Made by a program: the position numbers and the translations under genes
DNA from: Chloroflexota bacterium
GTDB taxonomy: Bacteria > Chloroflexota > Dehalococcoidia > SAR202 > UBA6927
Assembly (NCBI GenBank): GCA_002717725.1
Contig: PBBT01000018.1
Coordinates: 1 to 12,487 of the forward strand
Length of the DNA: 12,487 nucleotides
Direction: 5' to 3'
The notes under the pieces: generated by a model
Seen by the model: the letters and a program-made list of their open reading frames with translations, nothing else
What the model was told of the DNA's origin: nothing
Databases searched by the model: none
In this document: positions 1 through 7,364 of the stretch, piece by piece
How the letters are laid out: every line of letters begins with the position of its first letter
Numbering within the stretch: the first letter of the stretch is position 1

Positions 1-1413
1 TGAGAAATTTTCAACAACAATATCGGAAATTCTGACTAAGTCTAAAAATTTTTCTCGACCTTCTTTTGCCTCCAAGTCTAGAGTCATTCCAAGTTTGTTT
101 TGGTTAACGGCGTTAAAATTATAATAGTGATTGTACGGTGTTTGATTATTGAAATTGCACGGATAGTCATGGGTATTTATGTCTTCAATAGGGCCTCTCC
201 ACAAATCTGGTCGGGTGGGAGATTCTATTTGAATTACCTCTGCACCTAAAGAACCAAGTAGTTGAGATGTTAATGCGCCAGACCAAGTATGAGTTAATGC
301 TACTACCCTGAGATTTGCCAGTGGAAGAGATTTTACCTCCTGATTCGATGTGTCAGTCTTTTTTCTATCTAAATGGTTTTGATTAATTCGATGGGGGATT
401 TCAGGTTTTTTACTTGATTTTATAATTTTGAATGGCAACCCAGGAATTGGTACTTGATCATTTGATAAGTAATCAATATTTTCGAAAAATTTACGAGATC
501 TCAGATGTTCATTTTTGACTAAGTCTGAGATTGTTAATTTCATTCCAACTAATATTCCTAGAGGTGATAACCGTTGAAAAATTTCATTCATTGTCATGTC
601 GCGAAAGCATTCTTCTAAAATGCTATTCTGATTAGTAAGAGTTTCATCAGAATCCTCAGGAATCTTTTGGAGTTGTATGTTGAAAATAGCTTCAATTATT
701 TCCAGACTTGCTTGATCTCGACTGTTTATGAAAACTTTTCCATCTTTACATTTGACTAGCTGTTTCTTGTGAGGGATTAATTTCTTATCAGGTAAACCAG
801 AATATGTGGAATGAAGAAGTGAAGGCGCAATGATAGGGAGAATTGACTCTAGAACGGAAATTTCAACTGTTGAACCTGTTCCAGATTCCTTCCTAGCAAT
901 TAATGCGAATAAGGCTGCTGAATAAGCATAAGATCCGGCGTGAAAATACGATGTATTTCCAGGGATTTTAATCGGAATACCATTTTGAGAACTTGAAAGA
1001 GACATAATTCCAGAAGTAGCTTGTAAAATTAAATCTGTTGTTTCTAAGTTCTTAAGTGGTCCATTCGATCCCGTATCACTGATTGAAATGGAAATTAATT
1101 TTGGATTATTTATTTCGTTAAAGTCAAATTTTTGAGTTGATGTCAAATTTGATGAGTGAATTAGTACATCACAATTTTGAATTATAGAATTAATACATCT
1201 TCTTTGTTTGCTTGAATTAAAATTGTAATCAACAATTTTCTTGCCAATATTTAAATATTCGAAATTTTTGTTTAAATCATTTGATTGAACTTTGAGGGAA
1301 TTTATTTTGGTGACTTGTGCACCATATTGAGAAAATAACCTTCCGCAGTAAGCTCCAGCAAGTCCAGAAGGTAATTCAACAATTTCTAGTCCAGTTAGTG
1401 GAAGATTATCCAA
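1..1413 (-). CDS. Tandem CaiB/BaiF type III CoA-transferase, N-terminal 471 codons (runs off window start)
   Basis: Family enzymes move CoA from an acyl-CoA to a free carboxylic acid in the cytoplasm. The frame is open from 1413 to base 1 and its C-terminal part lies outside the window. Residues 7-40 (LTGLEIVELPSGLAGAYCG and on to a GAQVTKINS strand) are a typical CaiB N-terminus. A second such N-terminus begins near residue 364 (LANLRVVALTHTWSGALTSQ, then LLGSLGAEVIQIESP, RPDLWRG and IVVENFS), so two copies are fused, joined by a polar, Lys-rich linker at about 332-360. In the first copy the segment that should carry the catalytic Asp reads YFHAGSYAYSAALFAL (156-171) with no Asp, so the second copy may be the active one (inference). 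The start is TTG: an in-frame TGA lies two codons upstream, GGTGAT precedes it, and the first Met is only at residue 137. It follows the molybdenum-hydroxylase gene by 26 bases. Substrate unknown. Confidence 0.85.
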   Translation of the reverse strand, partial: MDNLPLTGLEIVELPSGLAGAYCGRLFSQYGAQVTKINSLKVQSNDLNKNFEYLNIGKKIVDYNFNSSKQRRCINSIIQNCDVLIHSSNLTSTQKFDFNEINNPKLISISISDTGSNGPLKNLETTDLILQATSGIMSLSSSQNGIPIKIPGNTSYFHAGSYAYSAALFALIARKESGTGSTVEISVLESILPIIAPSLLHSTYSGLPDKKLIPHKKQLVKCKDGKVFINSRDQASLEIIEAIFNIQLQKIPEDSDETLTNQNSILEECFRDMTMNEIFQRLSPLGILVGMKLTISDLVKNEHLRSRKFFENIDYLSNDQVPIPGLPFKIIKSSKKPEIPHRINQNHLDRKKTDTSNQEVKSLPLANLRVVALTHTWSGALTSQLLGSLGAEVIQIESPTRPDLWRGPIEDINTHDYPCNFNNQTPYNHYYNFNAVNQNKLGMTLDLEAKEGREKFLDLVRISDIVVENFS

Positions 1414-1415
1414 TA

Positions 1416-1421
1416 ATCACC
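1416..1421 (-). promoter_or_regulatory. Shine-Dalgarno site of the CoA-transferase
   Basis: GGTGAT on the minus strand, two bases before the TTG codon, matches the downstream half of AGGAGGTGAT. That register is compatible with initiation at TTG, and the in-frame TGA just upstream excludes a longer product. Confidence 0.45.
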
Positions 1422-1439
1422 ATGAAAAATATTTAAAAA

Positions 1440-3692
1440 CTAGTTTGATTTTAATGAGGATATTACATTCTGTGGATTCATAGGCAAATTTCTGATTTGT
1501 ACCCCTGTAGCATCTAGGATTGCATTACTTAATGCAGCTAAAGGAGGGACAATATTTGCTTCACCAACGCCTCTTACTCCATACGGATGGTTTGGATTTG
1601 GTACTTCAATTATTTCTGTATTTATCATTGGTAAGTCAAGAGAAGTTGGCATTCTATAGTCAAGAAGACTTGTATTGACTACATTACCGTCAGAGCCCAT
1701 AAAATATTCTTCGTTTAGTGCCCATCCTATTCCTTGTGCAGTTCCGCCTTGAATTTGACCTTCGACATGAACTGGATATATTGCCGTTCCAGCATCTTGA
1801 AATGCTGTAATTTTAAGTATGTCCACTTTTCCTGTTTCAGGGTCTACTTCCACATCTATTATGTTGGCGGCATAAGATCCACCAGACCCTGCGGGATTTA
1901 AATTAGCTCTACCTACTACGGGACCCCCAGTTTCAGGTAATAATTTGGAAATTTGTGAGAAAGTCAATTTCAATTCTGAATCTGATTTGTGTTTAAGTAT
2001 TCCATCTTTATATTCTATATCCTTGATATTAGAATCCCATAATTTTGCGGCACGTTCTACTAGTTGACGTTTGACGTCATTTGCTGCTTCGAAAACTGCC
2101 CAGCCTGTTTTATAAGCAACACTACTTCCACCAGTGTTGCTAGTAAATCCAATAGTGTCAGTATCTCCTACTTTAGGGATCACATCTTCAACGGGTATCC
2201 TGAGAACTTCTGCAAACATTTGAGCTGCGGCAGTTCTGCTACCTCCGATATCTACGGAACCTTCAACCAAACTGACTCTGCCATCTGAAATAACGTTTGC
2301 TATTGCACTAGCCATTCCAGTGTTATTTCTACAAAAGCCCATACTCACGCCTCTGCCTTGATTCGATTTGGTGAGTGGGGAATTGTAATGAGAGTGGTGG
2401 ATTACTGCTTCCATTACTTCTTTTGCACCTATTACACCATTTATCAAACCATCAGCCCTTCTATCTCCTTCGACTGCAACATTTAACAATCTAAATTCCA
2501 TTGAATTTAGATTCAGTTTCCTAGCTATTTCCTCCATTAAAGTTTCAACTGAAAACATTGCAATGGGTGCGCCAGGTGCACGATAGGCTGCAGTTTTTGG
2601 TTTATTGTTTACTACGTCATACCCATCAATTTGGATATTCTCTATATTGTATGGAGAAAAAATGGCTGCGGAAGCTCCTGCTATAGGAGCTCCAGGGAAT
2701 GCTCCTGCTTCAAAATATAAAGATGCTTTCGCAGCAGTAATCTTACCTTCTTTAGTAGTTCCGATCTTAACTTTGCAATAGCTTCCTGAGGTTGGTCCAG
2801 TTGCTTCAATAATTTCAGATCTACTCATAGTAATTTTTACGGGATAACCACTCTTTTTTGCTAGCATAGCTGCGATTGGTTCAAGATATATAGGATTTTT
2901 ACCTCCGAATCCTCCTCCAATTTCCATTGGAATAACTTGCACAGAGGAATTGGGTATTCCAAGTACATTTGCAGTGTTGTCACGAACTCCAAATTGGCCT
3001 TGGCTACTACACCAAATAGTAAGTCTACCTTCAGGAGTCCACCATGCAGTTGCATTATGTGGTTCTATATATCCTTGATGGACAGATTTAGTTCTAAATT
3101 CACGCTCAATTACAAGATCTGAGTTTTGGAATGCCGATTTTGGGTCTCCGAACTTAAATTGTAGATGAGAAGCTATATTTCCTGAAACTAAAGGATCATT
3201 TGGGTCATCTTTCCAATGTGGATGTAATTTAGGTGCATCTTCCTTTATTGCATCTTCTACTGTTATTACAGGATCCAGGATTTCATAATCAATTTTAACC
3301 AAATTTGAGGCTTCTTCGGCTGCTTGCAAGCTTGTTGCCGAAACTGCTGCAACAGCATGTCCTTTATAAAAAACCCTATCGACTGCCATTACATTTTGTG
3401 TAGTGGATTTGCCCAGTTCTGGAATTTGTGTAACGGGTGATTGTTGAGGAAAGTCCGATGCAGTGACTACTGATTTTACATCAGGAGAATTCTGTGCTTC
3501 AGAAATGTCAATTGAGCGAATTTTAGCGTGAGCATATGGGCTACGAATGATCTTTCCATATAACATTCCAGGCAAAGAAATATCGGCACCATATTGTGCT
3601 TTTCCTGTGACCTTATCAATTGCATCATGTCTTTCAGGGTTGGTACCAACTATTTTGTAAGTTGTTTTAGGTATTAACACAGGAATGTTCAC
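1440..3692 (-). CDS. Xanthine dehydrogenase/CoxL-family molybdenum hydroxylase, large (MoCo-binding) subunit
   Basis: The molybdopterin-cytosine-dinucleotide subunit of a xanthine oxidase-family hydroxylase, which inserts a water oxygen into a C-H bond of N-heterocycles, purines, aldehydes or aromatic CoA esters. In numbering from the upstream ATG at 3728: N-terminal signature HDAIDKVTGKAQYGADI (34-50), GGGFGGK (271-277), AYRAPGAP (381-388), GGSRTAAAQ (495-503), GQIQGGTAQGIGWAL (657-671) and GVRGVGEAN (717-725), where Glu723 is the expected catalytic base. AYRAPGAP replaces the AYRCSFR loop of form I CO dehydrogenase, so this is not CoxL proper. The likely start is GTG at 3692 (750 aa), with AAGGAGA five bases upstream; the ATG at 3728 adds 12 residues but has no ribosome binding site. 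No FAD or 2Fe-2S subunit gene is in the window, which is unusual because they normally adjoin. Full length; family certain, substrate not. Confidence 0.93.
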   Translation of the reverse strand: MNIPVLIPKTTYKIVGTNPERHDAIDKVTGKAQYGADISLPGMLYGKIIRSPYAHAKIRSIDISEAQNSPDVKSVVTASDFPQQSPVTQIPELGKSTTQNVMAVDRVFYKGHAVAAVSATSLQAAEEASNLVKIDYEILDPVITVEDAIKEDAPKLHPHWKDDPNDPLVSGNIASHLQFKFGDPKSAFQNSDLVIEREFRTKSVHQGYIEPHNATAWWTPEGRLTIWCSSQGQFGVRDNTANVLGIPNSSVQVIPMEIGGGFGGKNPIYLEPIAAMLAKKSGYPVKITMSRSEIIEATGPTSGSYCKVKIGTTKEGKITAAKASLYFEAGAFPGAPIAGASAAIFSPYNIENIQIDGYDVVNNKPKTAAYRAPGAPIAMFSVETLMEEIARKLNLNSMEFRLLNVAVEGDRRADGLINGVIGAKEVMEAVIHHSHYNSPLTKSNQGRGVSMGFCRNNTGMASAIANVISDGRVSLVEGSVDIGGSRTAAAQMFAEVLRIPVEDVIPKVGDTDTIGFTSNTGGSSVAYKTGWAVFEAANDVKRQLVERAAKLWDSNIKDIEYKDGILKHKSDSELKLTFSQISKLLPETGGPVVGRANLNPAGSGGSYAANIIDVEVDPETGKVDILKITAFQDAGTAIYPVHVEGQIQGGTAQGIGWALNEEYFMGSDGNVVNTSLLDYRMPTSLDLPMINTEIIEVPNPNHPYGVRGVGEANIVPPLAALSNAILDATGVQIRNLPMNPQNVISSLKSN

Positions 3693-3697
3693 TTCAA

Positions 3698-3704
3698 TCT
3701 CCTT
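3698..3704 (-). promoter_or_regulatory. Shine-Dalgarno site deciding a GTG start
   Basis: AAGGAGA on the minus strand, five bases before GTG at 3692. No comparable site precedes the in-frame ATG at 3728, and the candidate promoter at 3732-3760 would start transcription at or beyond that ATG. Both support initiation at 3692. Confidence 0.65.
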
Positions 3705-3731
3705 TGGATAACTCAAGGTACAGGGCATATT

Positions 3732-3760
3732 ATCATAAATGAAGATTACTGATTTGGAAA
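3732..3760 (-). promoter_or_regulatory. Candidate internal promoter for the molybdenum hydroxylase
   Basis: On the minus strand, TTTCCA (3760-3755) is separated by 17 bases from TATGAT (3737-3732). It lies in the only sizeable gap of the left-hand gene run, about 105 bases between the VTT gene and the GTG start. A start near 3725 would leave a leader of about 30 bases. AT-rich sequence gives chance matches, so this is moderate evidence. Confidence 0.35.
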
Positions 3761-3797
3761 AGGAACGAGAAGAATCTGTTAATTTATCAAATTATTT

Positions 3798-4430
3798 TTA
3801 AGATTTCCTTTGACGTGAAAAAGGGTTTACAAAATAGATCCATGGTATTAAAAGGCAGAAAATTAATAGTGAAAGCCCGGCAAGTAAAAAGATTTCTGAT
3901 TGATTGTGCAGAAAAGTTGAAATCTTCTCGCCGAATATGAATAACAAGCCTCCCAAAATGAAAAATCTTACTCCTCTAGCTATTAATGATACCAATATGA
4001 AATTCTTAAAGTTATAATTCAGTATTCCTGCAGAAATAGTGAACACTTTGTAAGGTAAAGGTGAAATAGCGGCTATAGCTATTGCCCATACACCGTATTT
4101 TGAAAAGAAAATTTCGGCTTTTGAGAATTTTTCCTGTGAAACGAATTTCATAGTCCAATTTCGACCGAATTTGTTTCCAAGCCAATATCCAATTATTCCA
4201 CCAATAACTGAAAATAATGTAGCTATTAAAGAGAATAAAAATGAAAGTTCTGGGTTTGTAATTGACATAACTATAATTAATGGATCTGGAGGGATTGGAC
4301 TGAAAATAGATTCAACCATTACAGTTATTGGTAGAACTATAAAAGCCCAACTAGTATCAGAAAATGTTAGTAACCAATTTGATATATAGGACAAAAAGTC
4401 TATTAGATTTGTAAATATCTCTTTTAGCAT
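3798..4430 (-). CDS. YqaA/DedA-like VTT-domain integral membrane protein
   Basis: A 210-residue inner-membrane protein of the VTT (SNARE-associated/DedA) superfamily, closest in layout to YqaA. Visible features: a hydrophobic segment with Glu40 and PIPPD (45-49), GGIIGYWLGNKFG (77-89), FSKYG (109-113), PLPYKVFTISAGILN (124-138), RGVRFFILG (152-160), and a last membrane segment at about 179-201 before a basic tail. About five membrane or re-entrant segments are expected. Superfamily members act in lipid flipping or membrane homeostasis; the function of YqaA-type proteins is not well established. It begins six bases after the reductase stop with no clear ribosome binding site, so coupled translation is likely. 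Its job in a catabolic gene run is unclear; it may be a passenger. Confidence 0.85.
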   Translation of the reverse strand: MLKEIFTNLIDFLSYISNWLLTFSDTSWAFIVLPITVMVESIFSPIPPDPLIIVMSITNPELSFLFSLIATLFSVIGGIIGYWLGNKFGRNWTMKFVSQEKFSKAEIFFSKYGVWAIAIAAISPLPYKVFTISAGILNYNFKNFILVSLIARGVRFFILGGLLFIFGEKISTFLHNQSEIFLLAGLSLLIFCLLIPWIYFVNPFSRQRKS

Positions 4431-4436
4431 GCTGAT

Positions 4437-5489
4437 CTATTTGTATATCATTTGAAGTGCGCGTTGAATATTCGTCGGCGAGGGTCGGGATTTGTGTGAA
4501 TCAATTTCGGAAATTATAGATGTTACAGCGTCATTGGCAGGGGTTTGGATTCCTATTCTTTTGCCTTCATTTGAGATAAATCCATTCATATACTGAATTT
4601 CAGAGTGGCGTTTTTTAGATGTGTCTTGTGCCATTGATGAAAAGTGGTCAGAACCCTTCGGTTTTAGTTGTGTAATAAATAATTCATCTAATTCCTCAAA
4701 AACAGATCCGTCGTCTGCATTAGCCCATTTTTCTGCGGGAAGTCCCTTAAATGGTTCTATGTCAAAACCTAATTTTAAGCCTACTTGTATTACCTCTTTA
4801 GCAATCAGGATTTGTATTCTCCGTGCGTCAGGATTTGTTCCTAGCTCAGATGCAAGACCAGTCATGCCCTGTACAGGATTAGAACTTGCATTAGATGCTA
4901 GTTTTGACCAACGTTCCCCCCAGATATTAGATGTAGGAATAGTTGTGTCTACGTCATTCATGATTTCTACTAGCCGATGAACTCTCTCTGTGATTCTTCC
5001 ATGAAGTTCACCTATACGGAAAATAATATATCCTCGTTCTTTTCCAGTTTCTCCACCTCTTTTTACAACTCCAGGCTCCCAAAGTGCAACAGATATAGTG
5101 GACATGACCATGCCAATTGCATGATTATGCCCGACTATTGATGCAATCATCTTGTCATTCATACAATTTTGGGCTGAAATGATTATTCCATCGGGTTTCA
5201 CAATATTTTTAACGTAATGAGATGCCCATTCGGTGTCGAATGATTTTACACATATCAGAATGATGTCAAATTTTTCAATGAGATTAAGGGCATTTGTAAA
5301 ATGGATTGCATTAACTTTTACAGAATTTGAAAAGTTTAAGTCGTCTATAATTAGTTCATTTTGGTTCATTGCATTGACATGTGAACCCCACATGTCAATG
5401 ATAGTAACATCGTGACCTGCTTTTATAAGATGACCGCCTATGTAGCTTCCTACAGCTCCAGCACCAAATATGCAAATTCGTTCGTTCAT
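4437..5489 (-). CDS. Ketopantoate reductase (PanE/ApbA)-family NAD(P)-dependent reductase
   Basis: A 350-residue two-domain cytoplasmic reductase. The N-terminal Rossmann fold carries GAGAVGSYIGG (9-19). Counterparts of the E. coli PanE catalytic residues are visible: Asn108 (in SAQNCMND), Lys196 (in ERWSKLASNASSNP) and Glu297 (in SEIQYMNGF). The family reduces 2-keto acids such as ketopantoate to 2-hydroxy acids using NADPH. It is longer than canonical PanE (about 300 aa), mostly through extra sequence around 255-295, and no pantothenate genes are nearby. The context of 5-oxoprolinase and a molybdenum hydroxylase favours another ketoacid as substrate (inference). The start ATG overlaps the pxpC stop as ATGA, so translation is coupled; the next gene starts six bases downstream. 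Confidence 0.86.
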   Translation of the reverse strand: MNERICIFGAGAVGSYIGGHLIKAGHDVTIIDMWGSHVNAMNQNELIIDDLNFSNSVKVNAIHFTNALNLIEKFDIILICVKSFDTEWASHYVKNIVKPDGIIISAQNCMNDKMIASIVGHNHAIGMVMSTISVALWEPGVVKRGGETGKERGYIIFRIGELHGRITERVHRLVEIMNDVDTTIPTSNIWGERWSKLASNASSNPVQGMTGLASELGTNPDARRIQILIAKEVIQVGLKLGFDIEPFKGLPAEKWANADDGSVFEELDELFITQLKPKGSDHFSSMAQDTSKKRHSEIQYMNGFISNEGKRIGIQTPANDAVTSIISEIDSHKSRPSPTNIQRALQMIYK

Positions 5490-6628
5490 TCTGAGTGTCT
5501 CCTGATTTCAATGTTAAAATCATGTTCATCATGGGTCGTTTTTACTCTTGCGGCTATCATTTCTATATCAATTGTCTCAAATGATTCTTTAGTCGTTATC
5601 AGTTCATTTTCTTCATCGATTACCTCAAAAGAAATATCATTGATGAGGATGTTTAATCTTTCATTTAATGAGTTTGATGAATTCTCATATATATTTTGAA
5701 TTAGGTTTTCGGTTTCGATTAGGATTGATTCTGCTTCACGGTTAGAAATAACTAAAAACTTAATTTTATCTCCTGGTAATGCCTGAGCGATTTTACTAAT
5801 ATCTGATGATATAATAGTCGCAATTTTGGGATATCCACCTGTTACTCCTCGATCTGACATTAATATTATTGGATTACCATTGCCTGGGATCTGGATTGAA
5901 CCCATCATTGTTCCATCAGACAAAATATCAGGGCTACCAAAGTGCTCAATATTTTTACCTTCAAGCCTGTATCCAATTCGATTTGATTGATCAGAAACAA
6001 TATATTCTGAATTTTGAAAAGTTTCTATGCCTTGTGCAGTAAAAGATCTTTGTTGTGGACCTAGGATTACTCGGATTTGGTGGTCATGACCGTATGTTGG
6101 TGGTAGTATTTTGGGAGGAAGTCTTCTTTGAACATATTTACTAGGTTCAAAAGTTTTATGGTTTGTAAGTATATCCCCGGTAATGAGTGAACGTCCATTA
6201 AGCCCAGCGAAATTTGAATTAATGTATGTAGATTTACTACCTAGCGTTTCTGGAACAGATATACCCCCTTCAAATGAAATATACGATCTACATCCATCAA
6301 ACGGAGATTGGAGTTCAAGGGTATCGTTTTGATTCGCGATAATAGATTGCCACATTGGTACAGGTTTTTGATTAATAGTTGGGGATAAATTTGCTCCTGT
6401 AAGTGAGAAAACTGTGTCCTTTAGAAATTTTAACTTGAGTCCAAAAACTGTAGTTTCTATTGATGGAGAATTTTGATCATTATTTACTAGTATGTTCCCA
6501 ACCCTGTATGCAAATTGATCCATCGCACCAGAGACAGGTACACCGTATTTTTGATAGCCAAACCTCCCCAAATCTTGGATGGTAGATAAAACTCCTGGAT
6601 TTATAATTTCTATTAGATTATTTTTCAT
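5486..6628 (-). CDS. pxpC: 5-oxoprolinase subunit PxpC (KipA, biotin-dependent carboxyltransferase-like family)
   Basis: With PxpA and PxpB it forms the prokaryotic ATP-dependent 5-oxoprolinase, opening 5-oxoproline to glutamate. The fold is shared with the carboxyltransferase domain of urea carboxylase. From the ATG at 6628 (380 aa): PGVLSTIQDLGRFGY (11-25), GVPVSGAMD (29-37), RIGYRLEG (217-224), SDRGVTGGYPKIATI (258-272) and PGDKIKF (285-291), all typical of the family. An in-frame ATG at 6715 exists but lies deep inside pxpB; the product from 6628 starts just before the conserved domain, and its start overlaps the pxpB stop by 11 bases. Beyond residue 300 is a polar tail of about 70-80 residues that seems longer than in ordinary PxpC. 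The stop overlaps the reductase ATG by four bases. Confidence 0.92.
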   Translation of the reverse strand: MKNNLIEIINPGVLSTIQDLGRFGYQKYGVPVSGAMDQFAYRVGNILVNNDQNSPSIETTVFGLKLKFLKDTVFSLTGANLSPTINQKPVPMWQSIIANQNDTLELQSPFDGCRSYISFEGGISVPETLGSKSTYINSNFAGLNGRSLITGDILTNHKTFEPSKYVQRRLPPKILPPTYGHDHQIRVILGPQQRSFTAQGIETFQNSEYIVSDQSNRIGYRLEGKNIEHFGSPDILSDGTMMGSIQIPGNGNPIILMSDRGVTGGYPKIATIISSDISKIAQALPGDKIKFLVISNREAESILIETENLIQNIYENSSNSLNERLNILINDISFEVIDEENELITTKESFETIDIEMIAARVKTTHDEHDFNIEIRRHSE

Positions 6629-7355
6629 TGATTTCTTCAACAGTTGGTTCAAATGATCCATTTTGGTAATTAGATTCGAGTTCAAGATAGGAATCCAAGT
6701 CTGGGAGTGGATCAAATTTTAGATAATTCCCTGGGATCAAAAGTGTCGGAGGTGTTTTGTTTTGATCGAATAATTTGATTGGTGTTCTACCAATAATTCT
6801 CCAACCTCCTGGGCTATCATTTGGGTAAATACCAGTTTGTTTGTCAGCTATTCCAACTGACCCTCCACTGATTTTGGATCTCGGAGTGTCCAGTCTAGGT
6901 GTTTCTAATTTCGAGGGGAGTCCACCTAGATAGGGGAAGCCAGGACTAAATCCCATCATGTAGACCAAGTATTTTTTAGAAGAATGTAAGTCTATTACAT
7001 TCGGTTCATCAATATTTGTGTGTTTACTTACAAATGATAAGTCAGGTCCAAAATCACCACCATAAAGAGTAGGTACATGCACAACCAATTGTGTAGTTAC
7101 TTCTTGGTTTTGGATACTTTCGAGTTCATTTACGATTTTAGATTGGATTTCGCTAGAAGAAATTTGTAATGGGTCAAACATAATTAAAATTGATTTGTAT
7201 GATGGGACAGAATCAATAATTCCATTTATGTTAAAAGATGAAATCTTATTGTTCAGAGAGTGAACGAGTCTATTGACCTCTGGGTTAATGGAGTCACCAA
7301 GTTCTACGACCATAGCTTTGTCACCAGCATTTAAAAATATTGGAGATTTGTACAT
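6618..7355 (-). CDS. pxpB: 5-oxoprolinase subunit PxpB (KipI family)
   Basis: A 245-residue partner of PxpC; the KipI/KipA pair is also related to allophanate hydrolase and urea carboxylase domains. Seen: MGFSPGFPYLGGL (134-146), TPR (152-154), GGSVGIA (164-170), QTGIYP (173-178) and SPGGWRIIGRTP (181-192), the standard cyclophilin-like core, preceded by the usual N-terminal ferredoxin-like half (GDKAMVVELGD at 11-21). Length is ordinary. It starts nine bases after the pxpA stop behind a weak purine stretch (AAAAGAAAA) and overlaps pxpC by 11 bases. KipI of Bacillus also inhibits a sporulation kinase; nothing here suggests that role. Confidence 0.93.
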   Translation of the reverse strand: MYKSPIFLNAGDKAMVVELGDSINPEVNRLVHSLNNKISSFNINGIIDSVPSYKSILIMFDPLQISSSEIQSKIVNELESIQNQEVTTQLVVHVPTLYGGDFGPDLSFVSKHTNIDEPNVIDLHSSKKYLVYMMGFSPGFPYLGGLPSKLETPRLDTPRSKISGGSVGIADKQTGIYPNDSPGGWRIIGRTPIKLFDQNKTPPTLLIPGNYLKFDPLPDLDSYLELESNYQNGSFEPTVEEINEK

Positions 7356-7364
7356 TATTTTCTT

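Noticed and set aside
1440..3692. Form I aerobic CO dehydrogenase CoxL
   Set aside because: The diagnostic AYRCSFR loop is replaced by AYRAPGAP, and CoxM and CoxS genes are missing.
4621..4980. Plus-strand open frame of 119 codons
   Set aside because: Lies wholly antisense to the PanE-family gene, whose motifs and catalytic residues are clear; its translation has no recognisable domain.
4437..5489. Genuine panE of pantothenate synthesis
   Set aside because: Family residues fit, but the protein is longer than PanE and sits with catabolic genes and no panB or panC; the substrate is left open.
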